A stretch of DNA of 40,179 nucleotides from Oscillospiraceae bacterium (GTDB lineage: Bacteria; Bacillota; Clostridia; Oscillospirales; Oscillospiraceae), in NCBI GenBank assembly GCA_017397835.1, contig JAFQHV010000036.1:1-40179 (forward strand), given 5' to 3'. Below the pieces are notes generated by a model, which did no database searches, was not told where the DNA came from, and saw only the letters and a list, made by a program, of their open reading frames with translations. The stretch's first letter is position 1. Every line of letters starts with the position of its first letter. This document shows, piece by piece, positions 1 through 5,964 of this stretch. Both the position numbers and the translations under genes were made by a program.

Positions 1-129
1 TGCCATTCGTTCTATTCGCTCAAAGATTTTGAGGCACAACTCACTGTTCACAATCGCCGTTCCAACAACTTTCCCATGAGGCCGCTCGGCTGGTTATCTC
101 CCGCCGAGTTCACTGTCCAATATGTTTGA
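1..129 (+). CDS. Transposase, C-terminal end only (DDE integrase-core type)
   Basis: The open frame enters from the left edge and stops with TGA at 127-129, leaving 42 residues. The tail contains NRRSNNFPMRPLGWLSPAEF. A basic NRR followed by P-MRPL-W-SP is the usual end of DDE integrase-core transposases, where it follows the last catalytic Glu. The catalytic residues lie outside the window, so activity cannot be judged. Right after the stop, the bases from about 125 (TGTTTGACAAACC) may be part of the right terminal repeat of the insertion sequence, but no left end is visible to pair it with. The family assignment rests on the tail motif alone. Confidence 0.65.
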   Translation, partial: CHSFYSLKDFEAQLTVHNRRSNNFPMRPLGWLSPAEFTVQYV

Positions 130-170
130 CAAACCTACAATGTCCGATTTATGTAACTGAACTCAAATCC

Positions 171-191
171 TGTGCCGCAATAATCAATGAA
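171..191 (+). repeat. 21-bp repeat, copy 1
   Basis: First of three near-identical 21-bp copies (others at 976-996 and 2810-2830) sharing the core GCCGCAATAA. Copy 1 differs from copy 3 at two positions. It sits just before the hairpin at 193-230. Confidence 0.75.
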
Positions 192-192
192 A

Positions 193-230
193 AAGCGCCC
201 CTCTGAAATCACAATTTCAGAGGGGCGCTT
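193..230. terminator. Bidirectional hairpin terminator
   Basis: Perfect 17-bp inverted repeat (193-209 with 214-230) around a 4-base loop, with A-rich bases on the left. It lies between the end of the transposase fragment (+) and the end of the TPR-like gene (-), so it can stop both. The inner arm CCTCTGAAAT recurs in the tRNA-Pro terminator at 5545-5580. Confidence 0.8.
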
Positions 231-267
231 GCTGTATCTGCTCACACAGCTTAGGAGGGATTCAGAT

Positions 268-798
268 CTACTCAACTGTGGCTTTTTTGATTCTCTTATA
301 CACAAGTGACAATTCGTCGCTATGCATTCCATTCGACTCCGCATATGCCCTATCGCAACATTTTTTTGCCCGCTCATAATCTTCAATATCGCAATAAGCC
401 GCAGCTGCAGATGTCAGCAGAACTGGCGTAATCATACTTCTGCCAAACATTTTGCTTGCATATGTCAAAATATCAATCGCTTTTTGCGGCCGGCCACTTT
501 TCCTGTAGCAAGAAGTTATCCTTGGCAAGATATATGCCATTGCTCTGCTATCAGCCTTTTCCACTGCAACCTCATAAAATTTCAAGGCCAGGCCGGTGGA
601 GCCGCTACTTTTGAATTTATCCCCTTGTTCAATACAGGCTTCAAGTGAAAGCAGCGTCGGATCAAGTTGCTTGGCATATTCCTTATTTAAATCCCGTTGA
701 AGTCCTTCATGCACAACAAAGTTATGCGCATCGACCCATTTACCTTTCCGTCTTGTATAGGTTTCACCCTCATATGTAATTACGGTTTTTTCTTCCAC
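268..798 (-). CDS. TPR-like protein of unknown function
   Basis: The predicted protein has 176 residues and is soluble, with no signal peptide or membrane span. The N-terminus has a short motif, TYEGETYTRRKGKWVD, typical of a small strand-rich extension. It is followed by alternating helices with TPR-like spacing of small residues: ALKFYEVAVEKADS, ITSCYRKSGRPQKAIDIL and AAAYCDIEDYERAKKCCDRAY. TPR folds bind partner proteins; the partner here is unknown. I chose the GTG at 796-798 over one three codons upstream because GGAGG then lies 8 bases before the start. It has its own promoter (834-862) and terminator (193-230), so it is a single-gene unit. Being AT-rich and set between two copies of a 21-bp repeat, it reads as accessory cargo. 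Confidence 0.7.
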   Translation of the reverse strand: MEEKTVITYEGETYTRRKGKWVDAHNFVVHEGLQRDLNKEYAKQLDPTLLSLEACIEQGDKFKSSGSTGLALKFYEVAVEKADSRAMAYILPRITSCYRKSGRPQKAIDILTYASKMFGRSMITPVLLTSAAAAYCDIEDYERAKKCCDRAYAESNGMHSDELSLVYKRIKKATVE

Positions 799-833
799 GA
801 CACTCACCTCCGCAAAGGCATTTCATCGAGCAA

Positions 834-862
834 ATTATATCGAATTCGCGCACAGAAATCAA
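834..862 (-). promoter_or_regulatory. Promoter of the TPR-like gene
   Basis: On the minus strand TTGATT (857-862), a 17-base spacer and a perfect TATAAT (834-839) lie about 36 bases upstream of the start codon. Confidence 0.7.
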
Positions 863-1058
863 TTATTTGTCAATGGCTTGTCCATCAAAATATGGAATTC
901 TGTATATTAAAAGTTCTTCCGACCAGATTTTCCTCCAGCAGTGGGGGATTCTGCCGCAGAGAGCAACTCAGAAATTGCGCCGCAATAAACAAGGAAATAA
1001 ACCTCATAGAACACGCAATATAATTCACTCAGGAATATCCATTCTTCTCGTCTCGCAG
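863..1058. other. Intergenic stretch of the island
   Basis: Between the TPR-like gene promoter and the toxin operators I see no convincing gene. It holds repeat copy 2 (976-996). The plus frame before that repeat reads as a short protein-like tail ending in APQ and a stop, as it does before copy 3, which may mark a decayed gene end. Confidence 0.5.
976..996 (+). repeat. 21-bp repeat, copy 2
   Basis: Differs from copy 3 (2810-2830) at one position and from copy 1 at three. It lies between the TPR-like gene and the toxin-antitoxin operon. No hairpin follows this copy. Confidence 0.75.
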
Positions 1059-1080
1059 TTATATCATTACAATGATATAA
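1059..1080. promoter_or_regulatory. Palindromic operator 1 of the toxin-antitoxin operon
   Basis: Perfect 10-bp arms around 2 bases, with the core TATCATT-N2-AATGATA. The same core recurs at 1118-1133, just before the toxin start. Two matching palindromes upstream of an operon that encodes an HTH protein suggest autorepression; binding is inferred. Confidence 0.7.
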
Positions 1081-1117
1081 AAACTTTTCTCCGTTCGGCA
1101 AAAACCACTTGAAATAC

Positions 1118-1133
1118 TATCATTAAAATGATA
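1118..1133. promoter_or_regulatory. Palindromic operator 2 of the toxin-antitoxin operon
   Basis: TATCATT-N2-AATGATA, identical in its 14 defined bases to the core of operator 1. It ends 27 bases before the toxin start codon, where a bound repressor would block transcription or early elongation. Confidence 0.7.
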
Positions 1134-1160
1134 TAGTTAGTGCAAGAGAGGAGGATGACT

Positions 1161-1847
1161 ATGGCAAAGCACATCAAACTCTACCACGGCTCCGATAAAA
1201 TCGTCGAGTACCCTGAGTTAGGCAAAGGCAGCGCCCAAAATGACTATGGCCAGGGGTTTTACTGCACGGCGCATTTTCAACTGGCCTGCGAGTGGGCATC
1301 AAAAAACGAAGCCGTCAACGGTTATGCAAATGAATATGTATTAGATTTTTCTGGCTTGAAGGTATTGGATTTATCTGATCCGGCCTACAATATTCTTAAT
1401 TGGATCACCTTGCTGATTCAAAATCGCACATTCCCCTCTACCTCTCCAATCAGCGAACAGGCAAAACAGTATCTTCTCGCAAACTTTAGTGTTGATATTT
1501 CTGGCTATGATGTGATTAAGGGTTATCGGGCAGATGATTCCTACTTCTCTTTCGCCAGAGATTTTGTAAACAACACCATTTCCGTTCAGCAGCTTGCTAA
1601 GGCGATGAAGTTGGGCAAACTGGGTATCCAGTATATGTTGCGCACTGAGAAGGCGTTTGCAAATCTAACTTATGTTGGTGCGCAGGAGGTCGATTCCACC
1701 GTCTACCACGCCAAGTATCTGAATCGCGATTTGAAAGCTAAGAGCGACTATAAAAAGAGCAAGGTAAATCTGACGATAGATTCCAACGAACTGTATGTTC
1801 TGGATATCATTCGTGGAGGTATCAAAAATGGAGATCCGCGCCTATAA
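1161..1847 (+). CDS. DUF3990 family protein, putative ADP-ribosyltransferase-fold toxin
   Basis: The protein has 228 residues. It opens with KLYHGSDKIVEYPELGKG and then has NDYGQGFYCT and a WA pair, the pattern of DUF3990 (His in YHG, Tyr in GFY). That family is related in fold to ADP-ribosyltransferases and is found as a toxin-like partner of small HTH or DUF3791 proteins. Start: GTG and ATG codons exist upstream at 1140 and 1155, but AGGAGG at 1149-1154 sits 6 bases before ATG 1161. The next gene overlaps its 3' end by 20 bases and encodes an HTH protein, so the two are probably translationally coupled as toxin then antitoxin. Two palindromes upstream fit autoregulation. Target and activity are unknown. 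Confidence 0.8.
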   Translation: MAKHIKLYHGSDKIVEYPELGKGSAQNDYGQGFYCTAHFQLACEWASKNEAVNGYANEYVLDFSGLKVLDLSDPAYNILNWITLLIQNRTFPSTSPISEQAKQYLLANFSVDISGYDVIKGYRADDSYFSFARDFVNNTISVQQLAKAMKLGKLGIQYMLRTEKAFANLTYVGAQEVDSTVYHAKYLNRDLKAKSDYKKSKVNLTIDSNELYVLDIIRGGIKNGDPRL

Positions 1848-2460
1848 CGAACTATACCTTGAAAACGCCATGTCGACCATGGGCACTATGCTTGACTACG
1901 CTGTGAATTACTGCCATTGGGAGATCGACGAGTTCTTTCAGGCATTCCTCGAAACACGCCTGTTCCCCCGACGATTTGAGAGTGGACATCCTGGTACAGT
2001 TGCCGGCAAGTCTGGAGTGGAATTGTACCTCTGTGTAACTGGAGAAAATGCGAAAAAGATTCCGGAGTATGTGGAGTTTGACCGCTCCCCGGAATACTGG
2101 GTCGGCTGGGCGCTGGCTTACTGCCAGTGGCATATGAACCGAACCTTCCGAGACATTACCGCCGTTGTAAAACCCAGCGAAATGCTCCGGTGGTATCCTA
2201 TTTACCATGAAATGGATATCCTCCATGTGGTAGATTCCATTGAGGAACGCATCAAAAAAACTCCCACCAATCTCGAACTCCTGCGTAAGCAAGCCGGATA
2301 CTCCCAAGCTCAGCTTGCGGAGTTGAGCACGGTTTCTCTGCGCTCTATCCAGATGTACGAGCAAAGAAACAACGATATCTCTAAGGCGCAATTCAATATC
2401 CTTAATGCGCTGGCGAAGGTGCTAAAATGCTCGGTCTATGATTTGGTGGACGGGGATTAG
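1828..2460 (+). CDS. HTH (Xre/Cro-C1) protein, putative antitoxin of the DUF3990 toxin
   Basis: The protein has 210 residues and two parts. The first roughly 145 residues form a helical domain with AVNYCHWEIDEFFQAFLET, VAGKSGVELYL and SPEYWVGWALAYCQWH, which I recognise as a conserved partner of DUF3990 proteins but cannot name. The last 60 residues are a classic Cro/C1 HTH (LLRKQAGYSQAQLAELS, then SLRSIQMYEQ). ATG 1828 is chosen because GGAGG lies 7-8 bases before it; a longer frame from 1795 lacks a site. The start lies inside the toxin gene. Expected role: neutralise the toxin and repress the operon at the two TATCATT palindromes. Confidence 0.8.
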   Translation: MEIRAYNELYLENAMSTMGTMLDYAVNYCHWEIDEFFQAFLETRLFPRRFESGHPGTVAGKSGVELYLCVTGENAKKIPEYVEFDRSPEYWVGWALAYCQWHMNRTFRDITAVVKPSEMLRWYPIYHEMDILHVVDSIEERIKKTPTNLELLRKQAGYSQAQLAELSTVSLRSIQMYEQRNNDISKAQFNILNALAKVLKCSVYDLVDGD

Positions 2461-2629
2461 AAATTACCACTAAGCCACTTGAAAAAACGCTGCGCATTGC
2501 TTCTTCCGGAACTTTCTCGATTATAAATCAAATTCTAATAACGGAATCATTTATATTCAACCCGCTAACAATATCACTGTTGCGGAGCGAAAAGGCTTCT
2601 CTCGCCTTAAAATTAGTCCTTATTGGGAA

Positions 2630-2664
2630 GAAGCAGTTGTTGCATTTTTTGCAACAACTGCTTC
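2630..2664. repeat. Perfect 14-bp inverted repeat
   Basis: Arms 2630-2643 and 2651-2664 (GAAGCAGTTGTTGC and its complement) around a 7-base T-rich loop. No T-run follows, so it is not an obvious terminator. It may be the end of a small element or a structural remnant. Confidence 0.6.
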
Positions 2665-2809
2665 AAAATGTTTTGAATGATGTGATGGTTAGTCGACACA
2701 AGAGAAATACTGGCCCTGATAATTTCCGTAACAAGCGATGGTCTAATCCACTATCAACCGATTTCAGAGCTTTTGGGGTCGAAGAGTCATTAAATAATCT
2801 GGCAAATTC

Positions 2810-2830
2810 TGCGCCGCAATAAACAATGAA
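2810..2830 (+). repeat. 21-bp repeat, copy 3
   Basis: One mismatch to copy 2. As with copy 1, a 17-bp-stem terminator hairpin with an AAGCGCCC-like outer arm follows (here after a 50-base gap). Confidence 0.75.
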
Positions 2831-2880
2831 CAAGGAGCTGTTGCATTATTCTGTTTTTGCATAAACAATCCGACTAATAA

Positions 2881-2921
2881 AAGGCGCCCTAACACACAAT
2901 CAAAGTGTGTTAGGGCGCCTT
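2881..2921. terminator. Bidirectional hairpin terminator
   Basis: Perfect 17-bp stem (2881-2897 with 2905-2921), 7-base loop, flanked by A residues on the left and T on the right. It lies downstream of the ATPase-nuclease gene on the minus strand, though 230 bases away. Confidence 0.75.
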
Positions 2922-3150
2922 TCAACTGACAGCTTTGGGCATTGTGCGAATTATACAATAGTTTCTTTGGCCCGAATGAATCTCGCAGCAGTTGCAGCTA
3001 CGTATATTCGACGGTGCTTAATCCGTACCGCAGCGATAGCAAAGTGCGCTGGTTTCCAGTCTGGCGCGGTCAGGAAGTTTGTTCTCCAATCACTCCTGTC
3101 GTGGGGTATGACTGTGAGTCAGCATTCCGGGTATGACGGAAGCACAAAAA

Positions 3151-5151
3151 CTATATGCCAAGTTTATCAAAGAGAATTCTATTGCGTTTCTTTGCATCGT
3201 ATATGATTTTGTCATACGACAAAATTTCGATATATGCATTCATTTTATCGTTGTACTTATAGTACCCCAGTTTATCAGGTGTTTGGGAGAAATCATGGAA
3301 ATCCAGAATCTGTTCTAACGTAGTCGTGATGTCACAAACTGCATATAAATAGAATTTGGTGTTTTGTCCAACTCTAATTACACGGCCATCTTTGTCCCTC
3401 TTTTTATTGGTCCTTAACTGCGTAACATACTCGTACAACTGATTAACGGGGTTGTTACTACCGTTGTAGTCATCTCGCATTGGACGCTTGAGTTCAAACA
3501 AGACAATGTTTTCGTATTCTCGGCCATCATTTTCTTCGTCAGAAACAGCGACTGGAGAATCAAGGATCATTATGTCTGTTCGATCTTCTTTGGGATTATT
3601 ATCAAACGGAATATCAGAAGAAATATAACTGCAGTAGGCAAGCTTTTCGTCCAGCAACCACAGGTTGTGATTGCTATAGGGGGTATCCACAGAGGTTGTT
3701 CTCATTGGATAAATGATATTATGGAGAAAGCTTTCCTTTTGAAACCGCCCATCATCATTTTTTCGTATTGCAAACTCCATCAAATCAAGGATGACTTTTC
3801 GATGCGCAACATATTCGGCTAACGCAGCGCCGTTAGCGCTGTTGATTTTTTCAATTTGCAATCCGAATTTCTGTATATACTCGTCTGAACTGATTATTCC
3901 TTTGTTCAGATCATTGAGAAGTTGGGTGTTTTCTTTGGTTGTCGTTCTATCGAAATCTCTCTTTATGCGATGAAGTTCGTCATCCAACTTATCTTCGCTT
4001 AAATTGGGTTTGATCTTCGAAATTGCCTCTGGCATATATTTCAGCAAATGGCGAAATTGCGGGGCTCTGTGTGTCACGTATTCTGTTATTCTCTTAATTT
4101 TTCCAGTAGCAATAGGATGAAGGTAGTCTTTGAGAAATTCATTTACCTCAACGACAACCGCTCGCATAATTTGATCCATAGTAATCATGTTTGCCATGCT
4201 ATCTAACGGACCACCATCAGGAATGTTAAAGGAAAGTCTATTCATATCAACGGACTCATCAAGATAACGCCCTCTCAAAACACCAACATACCAAAACCCA
4301 CTTTTTTCATAGATTTCACGATCAAGATCAGTAATATATTTGTCCAGTTCTTTTGTTTCTACTAAGCGGTTATGCGCACACAAATACAATTTGTTTCCGT
4401 TGATGGTTGATTCCTCGGCTTTTACATGAAGCAACTCGAAAGTTTCATCACCCAGGGTAATAATCTTACTGTTCTCTTCAGAGCGAATTTTTTCTTTAAA
4501 TACATGGTTTAAGTTATACGCTCCATCAATATCCTGTAAGATAATTTGAGGACAGTCATCAGAAATGAAATATACAAGGCAGTGCTGGATTATCCGCATA
4601 GCGATAGTAATGCCACGCTTCGGAACATTATCGGCATATGGCTTAATGTAGTTGAGCAATTTGACTGTTGTCTGATTATCATCATATCCAGTGCAGTCAG
4701 TAAGGGTATCGTTGATTTCAGAGTTAGAGATGGAGAACTCAAAGGTGCGTTTTACATATCCGTCTCCCTCGGAATAGACACTTTCTATTTCAGCTTTCTC
4801 AAAAGCGATTAACCAAGAAAAACGTCCAACGCCTTTTCCACCAATTTGAGCTTTGTATGTTGAGTCCGATTCCATAAATGAAGCAATGTTTGCTTCATTG
4901 AATCCAATTCCGTTATCAACGATTTCAAAAGACTGGATCTGGGGCAATTCGCCAGTACCATCCATTACAAACTGTTCATCCCGAAGGACTTTGATGACAA
5001 TCCGGCCTTCAAAAGACGGAGTAGTGGATTTTCGTTCGTCAATGGCATGAATGGCATTCACGATAGCCTCAAAAAGGGGCACAAGTGGCTGATTCTTAGG
5101 AAGATTGAAGTTCTTTACACGGCCCCGTATATTGATTGAAAACGGTCTCAT
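3151..5151 (-). CDS. GHKL ATPase fused to a PD-(D/E)xK-like nuclease domain, candidate defence gene
   Basis: The protein has 666 residues and no membrane span. The N-terminus is a Bergerat (GHKL/MORC-like) ATPase: Asn box EAIVNA at 28-33 with a Glu and Asn in place, DNGIGF at 79-84, and glycine lid GGKGVGRF at 104-111. The C-terminus has a nuclease signature: Asp526 in RTDIMILD, ELK at 553-555, then QLYEYVTQLR near 568-577, matching the D, ExK and QxxxY pattern. The middle is helical and charged. GHKL ATPases joined to restriction-type nucleases occur in bacterial restriction and anti-phage loci; I cannot name a specific system. AAGGAGG lies 10 bases before ATG 5151. It stands alone on the minus strand, beside a toxin-antitoxin pair and tRNA genes, in AT-rich DNA. 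Confidence 0.8.
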   Translation of the reverse strand: MRPFSINIRGRVKNFNLPKNQPLVPLFEAIVNAIHAIDERKSTTPSFEGRIVIKVLRDEQFVMDGTGELPQIQSFEIVDNGIGFNEANIASFMESDSTYKAQIGGKGVGRFSWLIAFEKAEIESVYSEGDGYVKRTFEFSISNSEINDTLTDCTGYDDNQTTVKLLNYIKPYADNVPKRGITIAMRIIQHCLVYFISDDCPQIILQDIDGAYNLNHVFKEKIRSEENSKIITLGDETFELLHVKAEESTINGNKLYLCAHNRLVETKELDKYITDLDREIYEKSGFWYVGVLRGRYLDESVDMNRLSFNIPDGGPLDSMANMITMDQIMRAVVVEVNEFLKDYLHPIATGKIKRITEYVTHRAPQFRHLLKYMPEAISKIKPNLSEDKLDDELHRIKRDFDRTTTKENTQLLNDLNKGIISSDEYIQKFGLQIEKINSANGAALAEYVAHRKVILDLMEFAIRKNDDGRFQKESFLHNIIYPMRTTSVDTPYSNHNLWLLDEKLAYCSYISSDIPFDNNPKEDRTDIMILDSPVAVSDEENDGREYENIVLFELKRPMRDDYNGSNNPVNQLYEYVTQLRTNKKRDKDGRVIRVGQNTKFYLYAVCDITTTLEQILDFHDFSQTPDKLGYYKYNDKMNAYIEILSYDKIIYDAKKRNRILFDKLGI

Positions 5152-5290
5152 ATGTTAGCAACCTCCTTACTGACAAAACAACTTTGATTAGATACTTGAA
5201 CGGACGATGTAGACAAAAAACTCGTTATTCCCTGAATTCCATGTGAGTTTTATGCAACGCTCCACTCAAAACAATTTACTCAATACAAAA

Positions 5291-5332
5291 TAACCCCTCC
5301 TTTGGAATTAAGGAAGACCAAAAGAGGAGTTA
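5291..5332 (-). terminator. Terminator of the tRNA-like gene
   Basis: On the minus strand a 15-bp stem with two G-U pairs is followed by TTATTTTG. It lies about 30 bases past the 3' end of the tRNA-like gene. Confidence 0.65.
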
Positions 5333-5363
5333 AGTACAAATATAAAAGCAAGAAGCTTAAAAT

Positions 5364-5437
5364 GATCGCATGGGGGACTCGAACCCCCGTCTACCTCTTA
5401 GTCAAGGAGGCGCTCTATCCAACTAAGCTAATACGGC
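5364..5437 (-). tRNA. Divergent tRNA-like gene, anticodon GAC (nominally Val)
   Basis: The 74-base minus-strand sequence folds as a cloverleaf: D-arm GCTT/GAGC, anticodon loop TTGACTA, and a perfect T-arm GGGGG-TTCGAGT-CCCCC. The fold is imperfect: anticodon stem pair 31-39 is C-A, acceptor pair 2-71 is C-A, 1-72 is G-U, the base at position 73 is C, and no CCA is encoded. It still has a strong promoter (5454-5482) and a terminator, so it is probably transcribed. It may be an island-borne or decaying tRNA; the amino acid identity is uncertain. Confidence 0.6.
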
Positions 5438-5453
5438 TAATTGGGATATTAGA

Positions 5454-5482
5454 ATTATAGCACGATTAAACTAATACTGCAA
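5454..5482 (-). promoter_or_regulatory. Promoter of the tRNA-like gene
   Basis: Minus strand TTGCAG (5477-5482), 17-base spacer, perfect TATAAT (5454-5459), ending 17 bases before the first tRNA base. Confidence 0.75.
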
Positions 5483-5544
5483 GAAGAAAAGGGGAGTCCT
5501 TTGATCACGAACCTACAGATAACGTAAAGAAAGGGATCTAATGC

Positions 5545-5580
5545 AAAAACCTCTGAAATCAGCCGATTTCAGAGGTTTTT
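5545..5580 (-). terminator. Terminator of tRNA-Pro
   Basis: Perfect 16-bp stem (5545-5560 with 5565-5580), 4-base loop, A-run on the plus strand equal to a T-run on the transcript. It directly abuts the CCA end of the tRNA. Confidence 0.85.
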
Positions 5581-5655
5581 GGTCCGAGTGGGGCGACTCG
5601 AACGCCCGGTCTCTTGAACCCAAATCAAGCGCGATACCACCTTCGCTACACCCGG
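5580..5655 (-). tRNA. tRNA-Pro (anticodon TGG)
   Basis: Complete cloverleaf on the minus strand: acceptor CCGGGTG pairs with CACTCGG (one G-U), D-arm GCGA/TCGC, anticodon stem CTTGA/TCAAG around TTTGGGT, T-arm GGGCG-TTCGAGT-CGCCC, and an encoded CCA. It differs in the D-loop and anticodon stem from the neighbouring tRNA-Pro remnant (5840-5877), whose 5' half is closer to the usual bacterial tRNA-Pro sequence. This copy may have come with the island and taken over the function. Confidence 0.9.
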
Positions 5656-5671
5656 ATATTCAGTTTTTGCT

Positions 5672-5699
5672 ATTATACCACGGCCCAGGCGAAAATCAA
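5672..5699 (-). promoter_or_regulatory. Promoter of tRNA-Pro
   Basis: Minus strand TTGATT (5694-5699), 16-base spacer, perfect TATAAT (5672-5677). Confidence 0.7.
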
Positions 5700-5712
5700 A
5701 GTTTTTCCTGTC

Positions 5713-5732
5713 TGTGGTCATTCCTGTGGTCA
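5713..5732 (+). repeat. Tandem 8-bp direct repeat between the tRNA-Pro copies
   Basis: TGTGGTCA occurs at 5713-5720 and 5725-5732, one 12-base period apart, in a stretch without a gene (5700-5839). Short direct repeats beside a tRNA crossover point are what integrase arm sites look like; that role is inference. Confidence 0.45.
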
Positions 5733-5839
5733 AGGCCGCTTTTCGGCCCGGTTTTGCAATCCGGAGAATCCCGCAAATCACCGTGTTTCAGGGTCTTGTG
5801 CCCTCCGGGGTTTCGGGTCGTGGATGGCGCGGGAGCCAC

Positions 5840-5877
5840 ACCCAAAGCAGGCGCGCTACCAACTGCGCTACACCCGG
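5840..5877 (-). pseudogene. tRNA-Pro(TGG) remnant, 5' half only
   Basis: On the minus strand the acceptor 5' strand, a canonical D-arm (GCGCAGTTGGTAGCGC), the anticodon stem 5' strand CCTGC and the loop TTTGGGT are all present. Then pairing is lost: GTGGC replaces the expected GCAGG, and no T-arm or acceptor 3' strand follows. The break falls at the 3' edge of the anticodon loop, a common crossover point for tyrosine recombinases. The strong promoter at 5893-5921 is kept. Confidence 0.75.
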
Positions 5878-5892
5878 ATATCACACCTCAAC

Positions 5893-5944
5893 AGTATAAT
5901 ATATTCCATCAACGATTGCAAGGATTCTTTTCCTGTGGTAAGAT
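5893..5944. promoter_or_regulatory. Divergent promoters sharing one -35 hexamer
   Basis: TTGCAA at 5916-5921 is its own reverse complement. To the right a 17-base spacer leads to TAAGAT (5939-5944) for trmB. To the left a 17-base spacer leads to TATACT on the minus strand (5893-5898) for the tRNA-Pro remnant. Only one polymerase could occupy the shared -35 at a time. Confidence 0.7.
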
Positions 5945-5964
5945 AGTTGCTGAGGTGAACCCCA

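Larger units (their letters stand above)
2461..3150. other. Gene-poor, hairpin-rich stretch with possible gene remnants
   Basis: No intact gene is convincing in these 690 bases. Two plus-strand frames look protein-like but lack a good start: one without a start codon from about 2483 to 2675 (contains ITVAERKGFSRLKISPYWEE) and one ending at 2822 in NLANSAPQ. A third, 2942-3136, ends in GYDCESAFRV. These may be remains of decayed genes. The stretch also holds a 14-bp hairpin (2630-2664), repeat copy 3 (2810-2830) and a strong terminator hairpin (2881-2921). Confidence 0.5.

Noticed and set aside
2942-3136. 64-residue frame ending in GYDCESAFRV as a gene
   Set aside because: Starts without a ribosome site; the end looks protein-like, but I cannot match it to a family, so I list it only as a possible remnant.
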